Shown piece by piece: positions 52,325-61,698 of a stretch of DNA of 64,000 nucleotides; the stretch's first letter is position 1, and every line of letters starts with the position of its first letter. The notes under the pieces were generated by a model that was not told the origin of the DNA, did no database searches, and worked only from the letters and a program-made list of their open reading frames with translations. Source of the DNA: Candidatus Gastranaerophilales bacterium (GTDB lineage Bacteria > Cyanobacteriota > Vampirovibrionia > Gastranaerophilales > Gastranaerophilaceae); assembly GCA_944323705.1 (NCBI GenBank), contig CALUTM010000001.1, forward strand, positions 1-64,000, in the 5' to 3' direction. The translations under genes were made by a program, and so were the position numbers.

Positions 52325-53731
52325 CTATATTTTCTGTACATATTGTATTTGTTTTTTAAACAATTCCATAAAATCATTTGATATATCCGGTACTGTATTG
52401 ATAAACGCTTTTTTAAGCCGTGCCGCATCCAAGACTATCTTAGAAGTGACGGACTGGGCAATTTGATTATTTATAATATCTTTTATTATTGAATTACTGT
52501 ATCTCCCATTTTTATTATTAAGGATTATGGAGATTAAATCGTATATCTCAGCATCATTCTCAAAACAACCATTCAAGTATCTATATATAATTTTTTTCAA
52601 GTCGTCTTTATAAGCAGGTCCCATGGCAATCTTTTCAAAACGTCCGTCACGTAATAAAATTGGGTCTATTTTTTCAGGGTAATTTGTCGTTGCAATGATT
52701 GAACAATGGTATTTAGGGGAGATATAGTCCGTAAGGTTTTTCATTCTTTCACTTCTTACACTATTCAGAGGAGCAAATGAATTAAATTCGTCTATAAGTA
52801 CAAATGTTCTTATTCCTTTATTTTGGTAATTATTTCTTGCATCTTCTGCTATATCTATAAGTTGATTATATGCTCTGTCATCATCCATTGTAGGTTTAAA
52901 ATATGCAATTTTGTGGTTATATTGTTCTGCAAAGGCTTTTGCTAAGGATGTTTTGCCACAACCTGACGGACCAAATAAAAGTACACCGTTGGGTATCTCA
53001 TTTTCTTTATTATTTTTTAACGGTTCTATAAAAAGTTTGTATAACTCTTCTTTGGCATAATCATATCCCTGTATCTGAGCTAAGCCGTTCCTTATGGTGG
53101 GAGGCGGTAATTTTATAAATTGTTCCGCTAAGATATCCGCATTTTGCATTCGGCTTTCTGTCTCATTAATATGTGTTTGTTGCTGTATTTTTAAACTGTT
53201 TTTTGCTTCTTTGACTTTTGCCTTTATGTAATTTTGAGAATTATGTCGGCTGTCTTCTGTTTTTTGTTTTATATCCGTATATTCTTTCTTAGAAGATGCC
53301 AACCGTTCTTGTAATTCACTGTTTTCACGTTTCAAATTTTCTACTTGATTGTAATTATGTGAAATCGTTCTATCATTGCTCGCAAGTTCTGATTTAAGTT
53401 TCTTAATTGTTTTGTTATTTTGTTTAGTTTGAGTCTGGAGCTCGTTTAAAACCCCTTGTTTTGCTCTAATATTTTCTTCTTGAGCATCAAGCCTTGCTTG
53501 GGCATATCGTCTATAACTTGAAGCTTTTTCTTCTGCGGTATCAGCCGCCCGCTCTGATGAGCTGCACTCATCGTTTAATTGTGACTCGGCTTTACTTTTG
53601 GCTTCAGATTTTCCGCCACCCACATTCCACTTTAACCAACTGTAATCACTTCTCATATCGTTCATACGTTCGGAAATTTTTTTCGCTTTAAAATTGTGCA
53701 TTTGTACTATTGATATTGGGTATATTCGCAT
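52325..53731 (-). CDS. NFKAK-tagged coiled-coil AAA ATPase
   Basis: This 468-residue protein has HNFKAKKISERM (residues 12-23), the shared WLKWNVGGGKSEAKSKAESQL segment near 32-52, and a coiled coil at about 55-205. Its AAA domain is complete: Walker A FGPSGCGKTS, Walker B TFVLIDEFNSF, sensor 1 ATTN and arginine finger LLRDGRFEKI. The AAA subgroup resembles 26S protease-regulatory or Vps4/FtsH-type ATPases. It lies nine bases upstream of the degenerate homologue and two bases downstream of another. Confidence 0.8.
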   Translation of the reverse strand: MRIYPISIVQMHNFKAKKISERMNDMRSDYSWLKWNVGGGKSEAKSKAESQLNDECSSSERAADTAEEKASSYRRYAQARLDAQEENIRAKQGVLNELQTQTKQNNKTIKKLKSELASNDRTISHNYNQVENLKRENSELQERLASSKKEYTDIKQKTEDSRHNSQNYIKAKVKEAKNSLKIQQQTHINETESRMQNADILAEQFIKLPPPTIRNGLAQIQGYDYAKEELYKLFIEPLKNNKENEIPNGVLLFGPSGCGKTSLAKAFAEQYNHKIAYFKPTMDDDRAYNQLIDIAEDARNNYQNKGIRTFVLIDEFNSFAPLNSVRSERMKNLTDYISPKYHCSIIATTNYPEKIDPILLRDGRFEKIAMGPAYKDDLKKIIYRYLNGCFENDAEIYDLISIILNNKNGRYSNSIIKDIINNQIAQSVTSKIVLDAARLKKAFINTVPDISNDFMELFKKQIQYVQKI

Positions 53732-53733
53732 TT

Positions 53734-55899
53734 TTATGTCCTCTTTATATATTTTTCCAATTCTTCACGCGGGATATCGGGCTCCCTGCTTCTAATTTCA
53801 TCTTCAAGTAATTTTTGAGTAATTTCTTTATGTCTAATTTTTACCTTATATACTATATTTTCTAATCTGGCATTACTGAATGCATTTCCATCTGTTTTTG
53901 CAATTAACATATCGGCAAGCTTTTCATAATCTATTTTACCCGTTTCTTTGCCATCTACATGGTGTTTAAGAATCTGAATAATATCATTACGATTTGCAGG
54001 CGGTATGTATAAAGTTTGCATTTGTTCCAGTACGGGTTTGTCCAGTTTCTCGGGAGAATTCGTGGTACCTAAAATCGTGCAACCGTATTTATCTGCACAG
54101 CAAGATAAGAATTCGGCAAAATTTTGGGGTTGTTTTTTCAGCCTTTTAAAGAATGAAGTTGTTTGATTGTTTCCGAAACCTTCTATTTCATGTATTTGAA
54201 TAATAGTTCTTTTGCCGGTCTTTTTAAATCTTGTTTGGGATTCTTCTGCAATTTTCATCAATCTGCTATAATTTAAATCATCCCCGATTTTTAGCAACAT
54301 AGCTCCGCCGTCATAACAATCAAATTGTGTTGCTAATGCTTCCCCAAAGAGATTTTTTCCGCTTCCGTGCTGACCGTATAAGAGTATGGCATTTGGAATT
54401 TTTTCATTTTTTAACAAAGGAACGCCAAACATTTTTGTCAGTTCTTGTTTTGTACCCTCGTATCCTGCTATTTTCCCAAATCCGATATGATTTGTTTTGG
54501 TAAAGAGAGCTTGATATTTTCTCACCATTTCAATAATATAATTCGCATTAACTAAGACTTCGTCCTCCTGTTGCTTCATTTCTTTTTCCAGTATTGCTTT
54601 TTGTTTGGTTAATTCGGCTTCCCATTTTTTGTCGTACTGGCTTCGGGCATTTTTAAGTTCTTCATTAATATGGGCCAAAGTTTCTTGGATGTTTTTAAAA
54701 GCGTTATTTTTTTCAATAATAAGTTGTTGCAAATATCTTCGATTTTTTTCCATTTGGTCATTGTTTGAAGATATTTGTGCATTTGCACAAGCAATTATTC
54801 TTTCACTTTCGGCACGAGTTCTTTGGGCTTCTTTTTTTGCATTTTCTAAGTCTCTTGCGTTCCTTTCGCGGTCCATACGGACTTTTTCTTTTTCTTGATC
54901 AATCAGTTTTTGTGTATTATCACGTATACGATTGATATCTTCTTTGGTAGCCTCTTCGTACTTACGGCTTCGTTCTTGCTCTCCTCTATCGGGATCCGGT
55001 TCACCTCTGTCTATAATTGAGTTTTCAATTTTGTTTCTTTGTTTTGCCCACATAAGAGAAGCTTGTTTTGCACCACCCCAGAGTCCTGTACCTTCACCTC
55101 TGTTTCCTGCGAGCCAGGAGAATGTACCCATAACTCCTCCGAAAGCTGCCCAAGCCAGTTTGACGGGAGCTACAGCTATTTCACCGAGCCTTGTAGCAGT
55201 TCCGACCGCAGCTTTTTCATAATCTCCGTCTAACAGGTCTTTTCCCGGTTTTAGGAATTTAGTACCGGGAAGAATTTCTGCTACGACTCCTGTTAGTACA
55301 GGATTGTCAAGCATTTCCGCAATCTCTGTAAGTGGTTGTGATATAGGTGTGGTGGTAATTATTCCTCCCAATCCTGTTTGTTGAGGGATTCCTGCACTAA
55401 TTGCCCCGCCTCCGGGTTCATATATCGGAGGTATATCGCCATAAGTCTCTCCGTTATACGAAGTATCAGCCGGATCGAATTGTTGGTCGTCAGGAGCTCC
55501 TTTATGAGAAATCTTTTTAGAATCTAAATCTTTTTTTGTTGATTCGTTTTTTAAGTTTCCATCTTTATCAAGCTCTTTATTGATATCCTTTTTCCGAACT
55601 CCAGCCTTGCGTAATGCTTTGGTATTTGTCTCTGTATTATCAGTAACAGGAGTATGTGCTTTTCCCTTTTCTAAATTTCGAGCTAAATTGCGTTCATTAG
55701 CATCTGTCTTAGTATTATATGCAACAATTGGTATTGCAACATATGGTACAACATATTTTAAGTTAGTAATACTTTTATCTTTTTTTGTACGTAAAACATT
55801 ATTAGCAAATTTTTGAAAAATATTTTTATATTGTGTCCTTTGCATCGCATTACTAATTGGTTTTATCAAGATTATATTCCTCATGCTTTCTTGTATCAT
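53734..55899 (-). CDS. Large coiled-coil protein with semi-degenerate AAA domain
   Basis: This 721-residue protein has a basic N-terminus, a disordered Lys/Asp/Gly-rich region (about 70-170), a Gly/Ala hydrophobic region with WAAFGGVMGTFSWLAGNRGEG near 260, a long coiled coil (about 310-465), and a C-terminal AAA domain. Walker A is LYGQHGSGKN (Asn for Thr), Walker B is IIQIHEIEGF (His for Asp) and sensor 1 is TTN. The arginine-finger region has no DGRF. It may bind but not hydrolyse ATP. The N-terminal tag is not obvious. It overlaps the next gene by 47 bases. Confidence 0.72.
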   Translation of the reverse strand: MIQESMRNIILIKPISNAMQRTQYKNIFQKFANNVLRTKKDKSITNLKYVVPYVAIPIVAYNTKTDANERNLARNLEKGKAHTPVTDNTETNTKALRKAGVRKKDINKELDKDGNLKNESTKKDLDSKKISHKGAPDDQQFDPADTSYNGETYGDIPPIYEPGGGAISAGIPQQTGLGGIITTTPISQPLTEIAEMLDNPVLTGVVAEILPGTKFLKPGKDLLDGDYEKAAVGTATRLGEIAVAPVKLAWAAFGGVMGTFSWLAGNRGEGTGLWGGAKQASLMWAKQRNKIENSIIDRGEPDPDRGEQERSRKYEEATKEDINRIRDNTQKLIDQEKEKVRMDRERNARDLENAKKEAQRTRAESERIIACANAQISSNNDQMEKNRRYLQQLIIEKNNAFKNIQETLAHINEELKNARSQYDKKWEAELTKQKAILEKEMKQQEDEVLVNANYIIEMVRKYQALFTKTNHIGFGKIAGYEGTKQELTKMFGVPLLKNEKIPNAILLYGQHGSGKNLFGEALATQFDCYDGGAMLLKIGDDLNYSRLMKIAEESQTRFKKTGKRTIIQIHEIEGFGNNQTTSFFKRLKKQPQNFAEFLSCCADKYGCTILGTTNSPEKLDKPVLEQMQTLYIPPANRNDIIQILKHHVDGKETGKIDYEKLADMLIAKTDGNAFSNARLENIVYKVKIRHKEITQKLLEDEIRSREPDIPREELEKYIKRT

Positions 55900-57277
55900 T
55901 TATGTGAATAATCGGTTTTTGTTCTATAATAAATTTTTTTATAAAATTTTTTATATCTTGTTCTGTTATGGAATTAATTAATTCATAAATTTGAAAATAT
56001 TCACCTACAAGAAAAGGTTTACACCTTTCCATACCATTTTCATTTTCTTGTAAATCATATTTATAATCATCTTTTAATAAATTTTTATATTCTTCTAATT
56101 CTTTAGAAAAATCTGAATTATAAATATTGTTGACATGCTTTTGGAAATCTTTGTATTCTTCTTTCTCATCTATATCTGGATTTGGAGCTATATCAGCATG
56201 TATTTTCCAATATAGACATGTATTAATTTGTTTAGGGTCTTTTATATCGATAGGATCATTGTAATATTTCTCTAATACTGTATAATTATCACCTGTTAAA
56301 ATAAGTTCTGCAATTTCGCCAATAAGACTTTCTTTAGTATTGTTAAAAGAAATTTTGTAGTTAAAATTTAATGGATAACTATCAGGGATACCCCTTATAC
56401 AAGCCAATTGATTATTAGGAACGAAATTCTTTATATCTTCTATATTATTTTTAGATTGCAACTTAATAGGTATATTTTTATTAATTGATTGCAAGATTTT
56501 ATTTTGATCTTTTTCAAAAGAATTTTTAGGAATGACAACCCTTGCAATTCCTTCTGAATTCTTTAAACAATTATCTTGATAATTTTGTATGGCATAGAGC
56601 GTAACAGAGTTAATTTCTTTTGTTAATTCATTATTAGATTTAAAATCATCAGATTTATATAAATATTTTAAATCTATATTTTTATTCATATATTCATCAG
56701 AACTTATATATTTAATTAGATCTTTTTTTGCCATTTCGAGTTCTATATTACTAAATTCTGTATTGAAAATAATCTTATTTAATTGGGAAATATTTTTTAC
56801 TGCATCTTGATTATTTAATTGAAAATATGAAATAATATTGCCCTCATTTTCATAATATGTATCAACACCAAAGGTTTGTAAAAAACGTTTATTAATCATT
56901 ATGTTTAAAAGATTTGACATAATTGGATTAGATTCGAATTGTTTGTTATTATTTAAAGTCATTGTTACAATAGGATTTTCTATTTGGTCTGCCAGATTAA
57001 GCACTAATGTTAAATTCGTATCAGGGTATTCATATATGTGAACATTTGGTAAATCGAGATGGTCTTTGCCTTCGGTCTTTTTGTTGTATTTGTCTGTCAC
57101 TTCTATCGGTACGGCAAGGTTTCGGAAGGTAATATTATTACGTGCTAAAATTGCCTGTCCCGTTTTGTAGCCCGAAAGCTCAAAATCAGGCATTGTTGTA
57201 TTCGTCTCTCCTGCCTGCTTTTCGGGCATTTTGTTGTAATACATTGGATTTGTACTTATATTAATCGGATTAATCAT
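55853..57277 (-). CDS. Pseudo-M16 peptidase-like protein
   Basis: This 474-residue protein is M16-like in architecture (VHIYEYPDTNLTLVLNLADQIENPIVTMTL near 80-110, FNTEFSNIELEMAKKDLIKYIS near 170-191, and a C-terminal TEQDIKNFIKKFI). The HxxEH zinc motif is missing: the corresponding helix reads SNLLNIMINKRF. The N-terminus has ITFRNLAVP (about 49-57), a tag variant. It is probably catalytically inactive. It is the first gene of the minus-strand operon leading to the three AAA genes. Confidence 0.6.
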   Translation of the reverse strand: MINPINISTNPMYYNKMPEKQAGETNTTMPDFELSGYKTGQAILARNNITFRNLAVPIEVTDKYNKKTEGKDHLDLPNVHIYEYPDTNLTLVLNLADQIENPIVTMTLNNNKQFESNPIMSNLLNIMINKRFLQTFGVDTYYENEGNIISYFQLNNQDAVKNISQLNKIIFNTEFSNIELEMAKKDLIKYISSDEYMNKNIDLKYLYKSDDFKSNNELTKEINSVTLYAIQNYQDNCLKNSEGIARVVIPKNSFEKDQNKILQSINKNIPIKLQSKNNIEDIKNFVPNNQLACIRGIPDSYPLNFNYKISFNNTKESLIGEIAELILTGDNYTVLEKYYNDPIDIKDPKQINTCLYWKIHADIAPNPDIDEKEEYKDFQKHVNNIYNSDFSKELEEYKNLLKDDYKYDLQENENGMERCKPFLVGEYFQIYELINSITEQDIKNFIKKFIIEQKPIIHINDTRKHEEYNLDKTN

Positions 57278-57461
57278 TCCCTAACCTTCAGAATAAAAAA
57301 TTGTAGCTACACATGAGTATTAAAACACCTGATTTAAAAAAATTAACATATATTGTTAATTTTTTTACAAATATTTACACAATGAGGATACGAAAAGGGT
57401 TCGAAAATTGTGAGAAATGAACATTTCTTTGCACTTTCTATATACAATCTTCGTCAGATTT

Positions 57462-57782
57462 CTATAATAAAAAAGTGCGAATGTACTTATAAACAAGTGA
57501 AATTTCTTCATCTTGAAGCTTATCCAACATATATAAAATTTCTTTTTTTAAATTGTCAGGGTCTTGAAGGTGGTAAAATTCAAATAGTTCTTTCGGTTCA
57601 ATATTTAAGACGTTTACAAAACGTTCAATCAAATCGGCGGAGGGAAAATTTTTGCCGCTTTCAATGCAGCTTATGTGCTTGTCATCAACATTGACAAGCT
57701 CTGCCAGTTGAGCCTGCGTCATTTTTCTTTTTTTACGAATTTCTTTTATTTTACGCCCAAATAAAATTTTTATATTTTGCAT
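57462..57782 (-). CDS. XRE-family HTH regulator
   Basis: The 106-residue protein has an N-terminal Cro/CI helix-turn-helix at about 9-62 (IRKKRKMTQAQLAELVNVDDKHISCIESGKNFPSADLIERF) and a short C-terminal helical part. ATG 57782 is the natural start. It is divergent from the glycosyltransferase-like gene at 57938. Repeats in the gap (57804-57930) are candidate operators. Confidence 0.9.
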   Translation of the reverse strand: MQNIKILFGRKIKEIRKKRKMTQAQLAELVNVDDKHISCIESGKNFPSADLIERFVNVLNIEPKELFEFYHLQDPDNLKKEILYMLDKLQDEEISLVYKYIRTFLL

Positions 57783-57803
57783 TGTGTCCTCATAGTTATT
57801 TTA

Positions 57804-57930
57804 TGTGACTTTAAAAGTTAATAAAATGGTAAATAAGGTAATAATTTGACTAAAAATTACGTGTATGGTAAGATAACTTTACGAAATAAGTAATAATTGA
57901 ACTAAAATTTACTTGTTAGGTGTAAATAGC
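57804..57930. promoter_or_regulatory. Operator-like imperfect direct repeats
   Basis: Two direct repeats of about 48 bases (57831-57878 and 57884-57930) share AAATAAG...TAATAATTTGACTAAAA-type sequence followed by TTACnTGT. A third partial copy (TGACTTTAAAAGTTA) begins near 57806. They fill the gap between the XRE regulator and the divergent gene, so autoregulation and joint control are plausible. Confidence 0.5.
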
Positions 57931-57937
57931 AAATTTT

Positions 57938-58993
57938 ATGAAAATATTTGAGAAAATAAAGATTAATATAAGAAACGGGAAGATAAGGCAAATAAGATTT
58001 TGTGATATTCCGATTATTGAATACGGGATAGAAAATAATAAAAAAATCAGACCATATTTAGTGTTTTTTCACAAAAGAAAAATAAATCGCCAAAAATCGG
58101 TTTTCTATCTCAAAATAAATCGGGATGAAGAATATACATATCTTTCTCTCCAACACTGGTTAGATACTATAGCATTAAAAAAGCACGATTTTTTTATACT
58201 TTGTGATAACCAAAAGTTGGAAAGAAATGTACTGCGAAAAATTGTATTTGCGGATAGTAATATAAAATTTATTCGAAGTATGAGAAATGCGAAACTGCAA
58301 AAAATTGTTGAAAAGATAGCAACCAAATGGTGGTCTAAAGCAACTTTTGCACATTTAACCACTTTTTTTCATGCCAGAAAAAATTCCATTACAAATTTTT
58401 GGAATATTGATGCCGATGATACAATGTTTGTTTTGGATACAAAAGATATAGACAATGTGTTGACAAATGTCGAGGATTATTCCGTTCAAAACGGAATTCG
58501 GGCTATTTCGCTTGATATGTGGCACAGCAGAACTCGTATGAAACATTGGTCTTTCGGGATTACTTATATAAATAATTTTTATGAAGTTTATGATATCTGT
58601 GAGGAATTAGCGGATTCGTCTTGGCAAAAAAATTATACGGAATGTGAAATTGCTTTTAATTTGGATTGGTTTTTTACTTATTTAAAAGAATTTAAACATT
58701 ATCGTATAGAGAGTTTTTATGTTAGCAATTGTTTGTTTATACATTGGGGGAATTTTTTGATTAATCCTATTGGAAGTAATGTTTGTTATTGGCAGGACGG
58801 ATATTTGAATTATCCGATTTTGATTTATATATATAATGACGAGGTTCTGGGCAGAATTCCTATAGCTCTTGATTGCAAGGAATTTCATTCGAATGCGGCA
58901 TTGGGCTTGATGAGTAACAAGCTATTGTTTAAACATGTATCAAATATAAAATTTTTCCCCCAAGAGCTTAAGAGATTGCATAATATTAAATAA
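57938..58993 (+). CDS. Probable glycosyltransferase with DADD motif
   Basis: This 351-residue soluble protein has NGKIRQIRFCDIPIIEYG near residues 13-30, typical of proteins in LPS/capsule glycosyltransferase loci, and NFWNIDADDTMFVLD near 145-159, a DxD-like nucleotide-sugar motif. The rest is aromatic-rich with several Trp. No family assignment is certain. The intergenic sequence after it (58994-59131) has no obvious gene. Confidence 0.55.
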   Translation: MKIFEKIKINIRNGKIRQIRFCDIPIIEYGIENNKKIRPYLVFFHKRKINRQKSVFYLKINRDEEYTYLSLQHWLDTIALKKHDFFILCDNQKLERNVLRKIVFADSNIKFIRSMRNAKLQKIVEKIATKWWSKATFAHLTTFFHARKNSITNFWNIDADDTMFVLDTKDIDNVLTNVEDYSVQNGIRAISLDMWHSRTRMKHWSFGITYINNFYEVYDICEELADSSWQKNYTECEIAFNLDWFFTYLKEFKHYRIESFYVSNCLFIHWGNFLINPIGSNVCYWQDGYLNYPILIYIYNDEVLGRIPIALDCKEFHSNAALGLMSNKLLFKHVSNIKFFPQELKRLHNIK

Positions 58994-59131
58994 TCAAAAC
59001 TCGGATGTTTATATGAAGGTTTATTGAGTTTGGTCTGTTTTGATAAATTCAGACACTATAAGTCGGACTGCCTGCTTCACGATATATGGAACGAAAAGCC
59101 GTGATTAATACAGGGGGCTGTTTATGTTGAT

Positions 59132-60502
59132 TTAACCTTGTTTTACCACTTCAAACAGTGCATTAACAACCACGGGGTCCCATTTTACTCCCGCTTCTTC
59201 TTTTATGATTGCAAGAGCTTCTTCGCTGCTCATTGCTTCACGATAAGACCTATCGGAAGTCATTGCCGTATAAGCATCCGCAACCGCAATAATTCTTGAA
59301 CCGAACGGGATGGAGTTTCCTTTCAAACCTTCCGGTTCGCCTCTTCCGTCCCAACGTTCTTTATGATAGTGGATATAAGGTATAACTTCGGATAAGAAAT
59401 TGATATTCATCAAAAGATTTACACCGACGTTGGGGTGGTTTTGGAGTTTTTCCCAATCCTCTTTTGAGAGTTTTCCTTTGTTGGTAAATAAGGACTCGGG
59501 CAGTGTAATTTTCCCGATATTTTGAAGCAGCCCCGCATAGTAAACCAAATCCGTGGTTTTTTCGTTCAGACCAAGCTGCTTACATAATTTTTTGGACAAA
59601 TCGGCAGTATTCTGAGAGTGTGCTACTTTGTACTGTCCCTTTTCGTCTACGGCTTTTGCAAGTTTTTCGACGAACGCCTGTTGTTGTACGCCCAAATCAC
59701 CTATCAATGCGGTAAGTTCCGCCCTTTTATGCTGTAATTCTTCCGCAGTAACACTGTCATCATTTATCAGTGTTTCGGTTTCTTCAATTGTTTTTTGGAG
59801 GTGCATTGATGTACCAAACAATCTTCCTATAGTTTCAAGAAGGTTCATATAAGCACGCTTGATGGTCTTTTCCTTGTAGTTTTCAATAACAATCACACCT
59901 ACGATATAAGCATTGTTATGCATCGGAACTACAGCAAGTGATTTAACATCAAACTCTCTGAGTTCATATTTGGGTATAAAGTTATCTATTTGTGAAACAT
60001 CTTTTATTTGTACTTTTTCAAGAGTGTTAAAAGCCTTAACGACAATTGATTTATCATCCTCAGTATATCCGAGCTTCTTGGCATAAATATCCTCATCAAA
60101 GTCAATTGATGAACCGACAAGACCCAACAACTTGTTATCAATATCAAGTCCTTTGGTAAACTCTTTTGTTAAATAAATATGGCATGCGTCAACATCAAGA
60201 ATTTGTGTCAGCGTTTTGGCAATCGAATTATATACGACATATTCGTCTTGAGAGTTAAATCCGAGTACGCATAGAGTATTATTTAAGGAATAAATTGAAA
60301 TTAATTCTTTTAACTGGGATTTAAGCCGTGTTGTCTTATCTTTCACATTTTTCCCGATTTTATCCGCCAACTCTTCGGAAATCAAATATTCTGATATAAA
60401 ATCACCCAGGTTTAGGGCAAAAATCTCTTCCAACGGATCGTCTTCCATTAAATCTAATGTGCGTCCGAAAAGCGATGCTCCTAATTCTTCTTTATCCGTC
60501 AT
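59132..60502 (-). CDS. GAF and HD-GYP domain phosphodiesterase
   Basis: The 456-residue protein has a helical N-terminus (1-70), a GAF-like sensor (about 75-230), a helical linker, and a C-terminal HD-GYP domain (about 275-450): VAHSQNTADLSKKLCKQLG, YYAGLLQNIGKITLPE, HPNVGVNLL, YIHYHKERWDGRGEP and DAYTAMTSDRSYREAMSSEEAL. The usual HD doublet is replaced by LLQNIGKI (Gln-Asn for His-Asp) and GYP by GEP, so catalysis may be weak or lost. It may act as a c-di-GMP receptor. Its 5' leader is structured. Confidence 0.82.
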   Translation of the reverse strand: MTDKEELGASLFGRTLDLMEDDPLEEIFALNLGDFISEYLISEELADKIGKNVKDKTTRLKSQLKELISIYSLNNTLCVLGFNSQDEYVVYNSIAKTLTQILDVDACHIYLTKEFTKGLDIDNKLLGLVGSSIDFDEDIYAKKLGYTEDDKSIVVKAFNTLEKVQIKDVSQIDNFIPKYELREFDVKSLAVVPMHNNAYIVGVIVIENYKEKTIKRAYMNLLETIGRLFGTSMHLQKTIEETETLINDDSVTAEELQHKRAELTALIGDLGVQQQAFVEKLAKAVDEKGQYKVAHSQNTADLSKKLCKQLGLNEKTTDLVYYAGLLQNIGKITLPESLFTNKGKLSKEDWEKLQNHPNVGVNLLMNINFLSEVIPYIHYHKERWDGRGEPEGLKGNSIPFGSRIIAVADAYTAMTSDRSYREAMSSEEALAIIKEEAGVKWDPVVVNALFEVVKQG

Positions 60503-60989
60503 AATATTCCTTCCTGTACTATATAAGTAAACCTCGGTTCGGCTGACTCGTTTCCGACCTGTCGGGCGTATCTCTCTTTGATAAGATGACTAGCCTTCTT
60601 ATTATATATAACGGCATAAATTTTAAAAACTTTAGCTTTTTTTGAAAAATTTATACTTTAGTTATAGAAAAGTTATACTAAATTGCGAAAATAAAGGCTA
60701 TAGGGTGTTTACAAAACGTTACATTTACCGATAATTAATGTATGATTTTGCGGGGAAATAATCGTTTCAGTAATATCTTGTAAATAAAAACCCGATTTAT
60801 TCAATCGGGAAAAATCTTGGAAAACTTTACATTAATTGTATCTTATTTCATACTTATTTTGGTACATTAATTTATTTTTATAATAAATCTAATATAGAAA
60901 TTAGGCTATCAGCCATGTGTCTAATATATCTCAAACTCTTGCAATAGCATTTCTGTTCTTTTAAAATATATAACAAAGAGGGTTGTGTC
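60503..60989. other. Divergent 487-base gap upstream of HD-GYP and response regulator
   Basis: No gene is visible. On the minus strand the HD-GYP leader contains GGTCGG pairing with CCGAACC (60536-60559) and an alternative local CCGAC/GTCGG hairpin. A TATAAT on the minus strand near 60600 could be the promoter. At 60782-60809 a minus-strand intrinsic terminator (CCCGATT stem and T-run) has no annotated gene behind it. TTTACCGATAATT at about 60727 repeats the sigma-28-like box seen at 8067. Confidence 0.5.
60782..60809 (-). terminator. Orphan minus-strand intrinsic terminator
   Basis: The 7-bp stem CCCGATT/AATCGGG is followed on the minus strand by TTTTTATTT. No minus-strand gene precedes it, so it may end a small RNA or attenuate a long HD-GYP leader. 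Confidence 0.55.
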
Positions 60990-61697
60990 ATGGTTGAGAA
61001 AAAAAGAATACTTATTGTGGATGATGATACAGAAATCAGGGATTTGCTTGAGTTTGATATCTCTTCAAGCGGTTATTTTACCGATACGGCATCTGACGGC
61101 ATGGAAGGGCTGCAAAAAGCTTTGAATAATAAGTATGATTTAATTATTCTTGATGTTATGATGCCCAAGATGAACGGCTTTGACGTATGTAAGAATATAC
61201 GTCAGGCAAAAATAACCGTTCCGATTCTTATGCTTACCGCAAAGGGAACCATAGGCGATAAGACGAGCGGATTTGATAGCGGGGCGGATGATTATTTGGT
61301 TAAGCCGTTTGATGTTCAGGAGGTGCTTCTCAGGATAAGGGTTCTTTTAAGGCGAAATCAGCCTGCGGTGGAAAACCTCGGCTCTACCGAAATTCTTGAG
61401 GCGGGAGAAATAGAAATTTTCCCCGATACTCTGGAGGCTGTTGTTATGAATAAACGTATGAAGCTTACTCCGACGGAGTTTGAAATTTTGTACTGCCTAA
61501 TGCAGCATTTTAATAAAGCAGTGACGCTTGCTACGCTGTTGGAAGAGGTTTGGGGGTATAGCAGCGATGAGGATGTGAGAATGTTAAGGGTGCATGTCGG
61601 TGCTTTAAGAAACAAAATTGAGCCCGATACAAAAAATCCAAGATATCTTCATACGGTCACAAATGTCGGTTATAAATTAACTCCTTTTGGCGGGTAA
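60990..61697 (+). CDS. OmpR/RpaA-family response regulator
   Basis: The 235-residue protein has a receiver domain (about 4-118) with the acidic pair in IVDDDTEI, phospho-acceptor Asp in LIILDVMMPKMNG (about 53), and Lys in DDYLVKPFD. A winged-helix DNA-binding domain (about 140-232) has MKLTPTEFEILYCLM and VRMLRVHVGALRNKIE. It is coupled to a histidine kinase gene two bases downstream. In Cyanobacteria, RpaA/RpaB-type regulators show this domain plan. Confidence 0.95.
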   Translation: MVEKKRILIVDDDTEIRDLLEFDISSSGYFTDTASDGMEGLQKALNNKYDLIILDVMMPKMNGFDVCKNIRQAKITVPILMLTAKGTIGDKTSGFDSGADDYLVKPFDVQEVLLRIRVLLRRNQPAVENLGSTEILEAGEIEIFPDTLEAVVMNKRMKLTPTEFEILYCLMQHFNKAVTLATLLEEVWGYSSDEDVRMLRVHVGALRNKIEPDTKNPRYLHTVTNVGYKLTPFGG

Positions 61698-61698
61698 T

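Noticed and set aside
55580-55816. Plus-strand hydrophobic ORF opposite the large AAA gene
   Set aside because: It lies entirely antisense to a well-supported gene, with no independent start signal.
60520-60610. c-di-GMP (GEMM) riboswitch in the HD-GYP leader
   Set aside because: The conserved GEMM segments (CACGCACAGGGCAAACC-like, and ACGCAAAGC) are absent on either strand.
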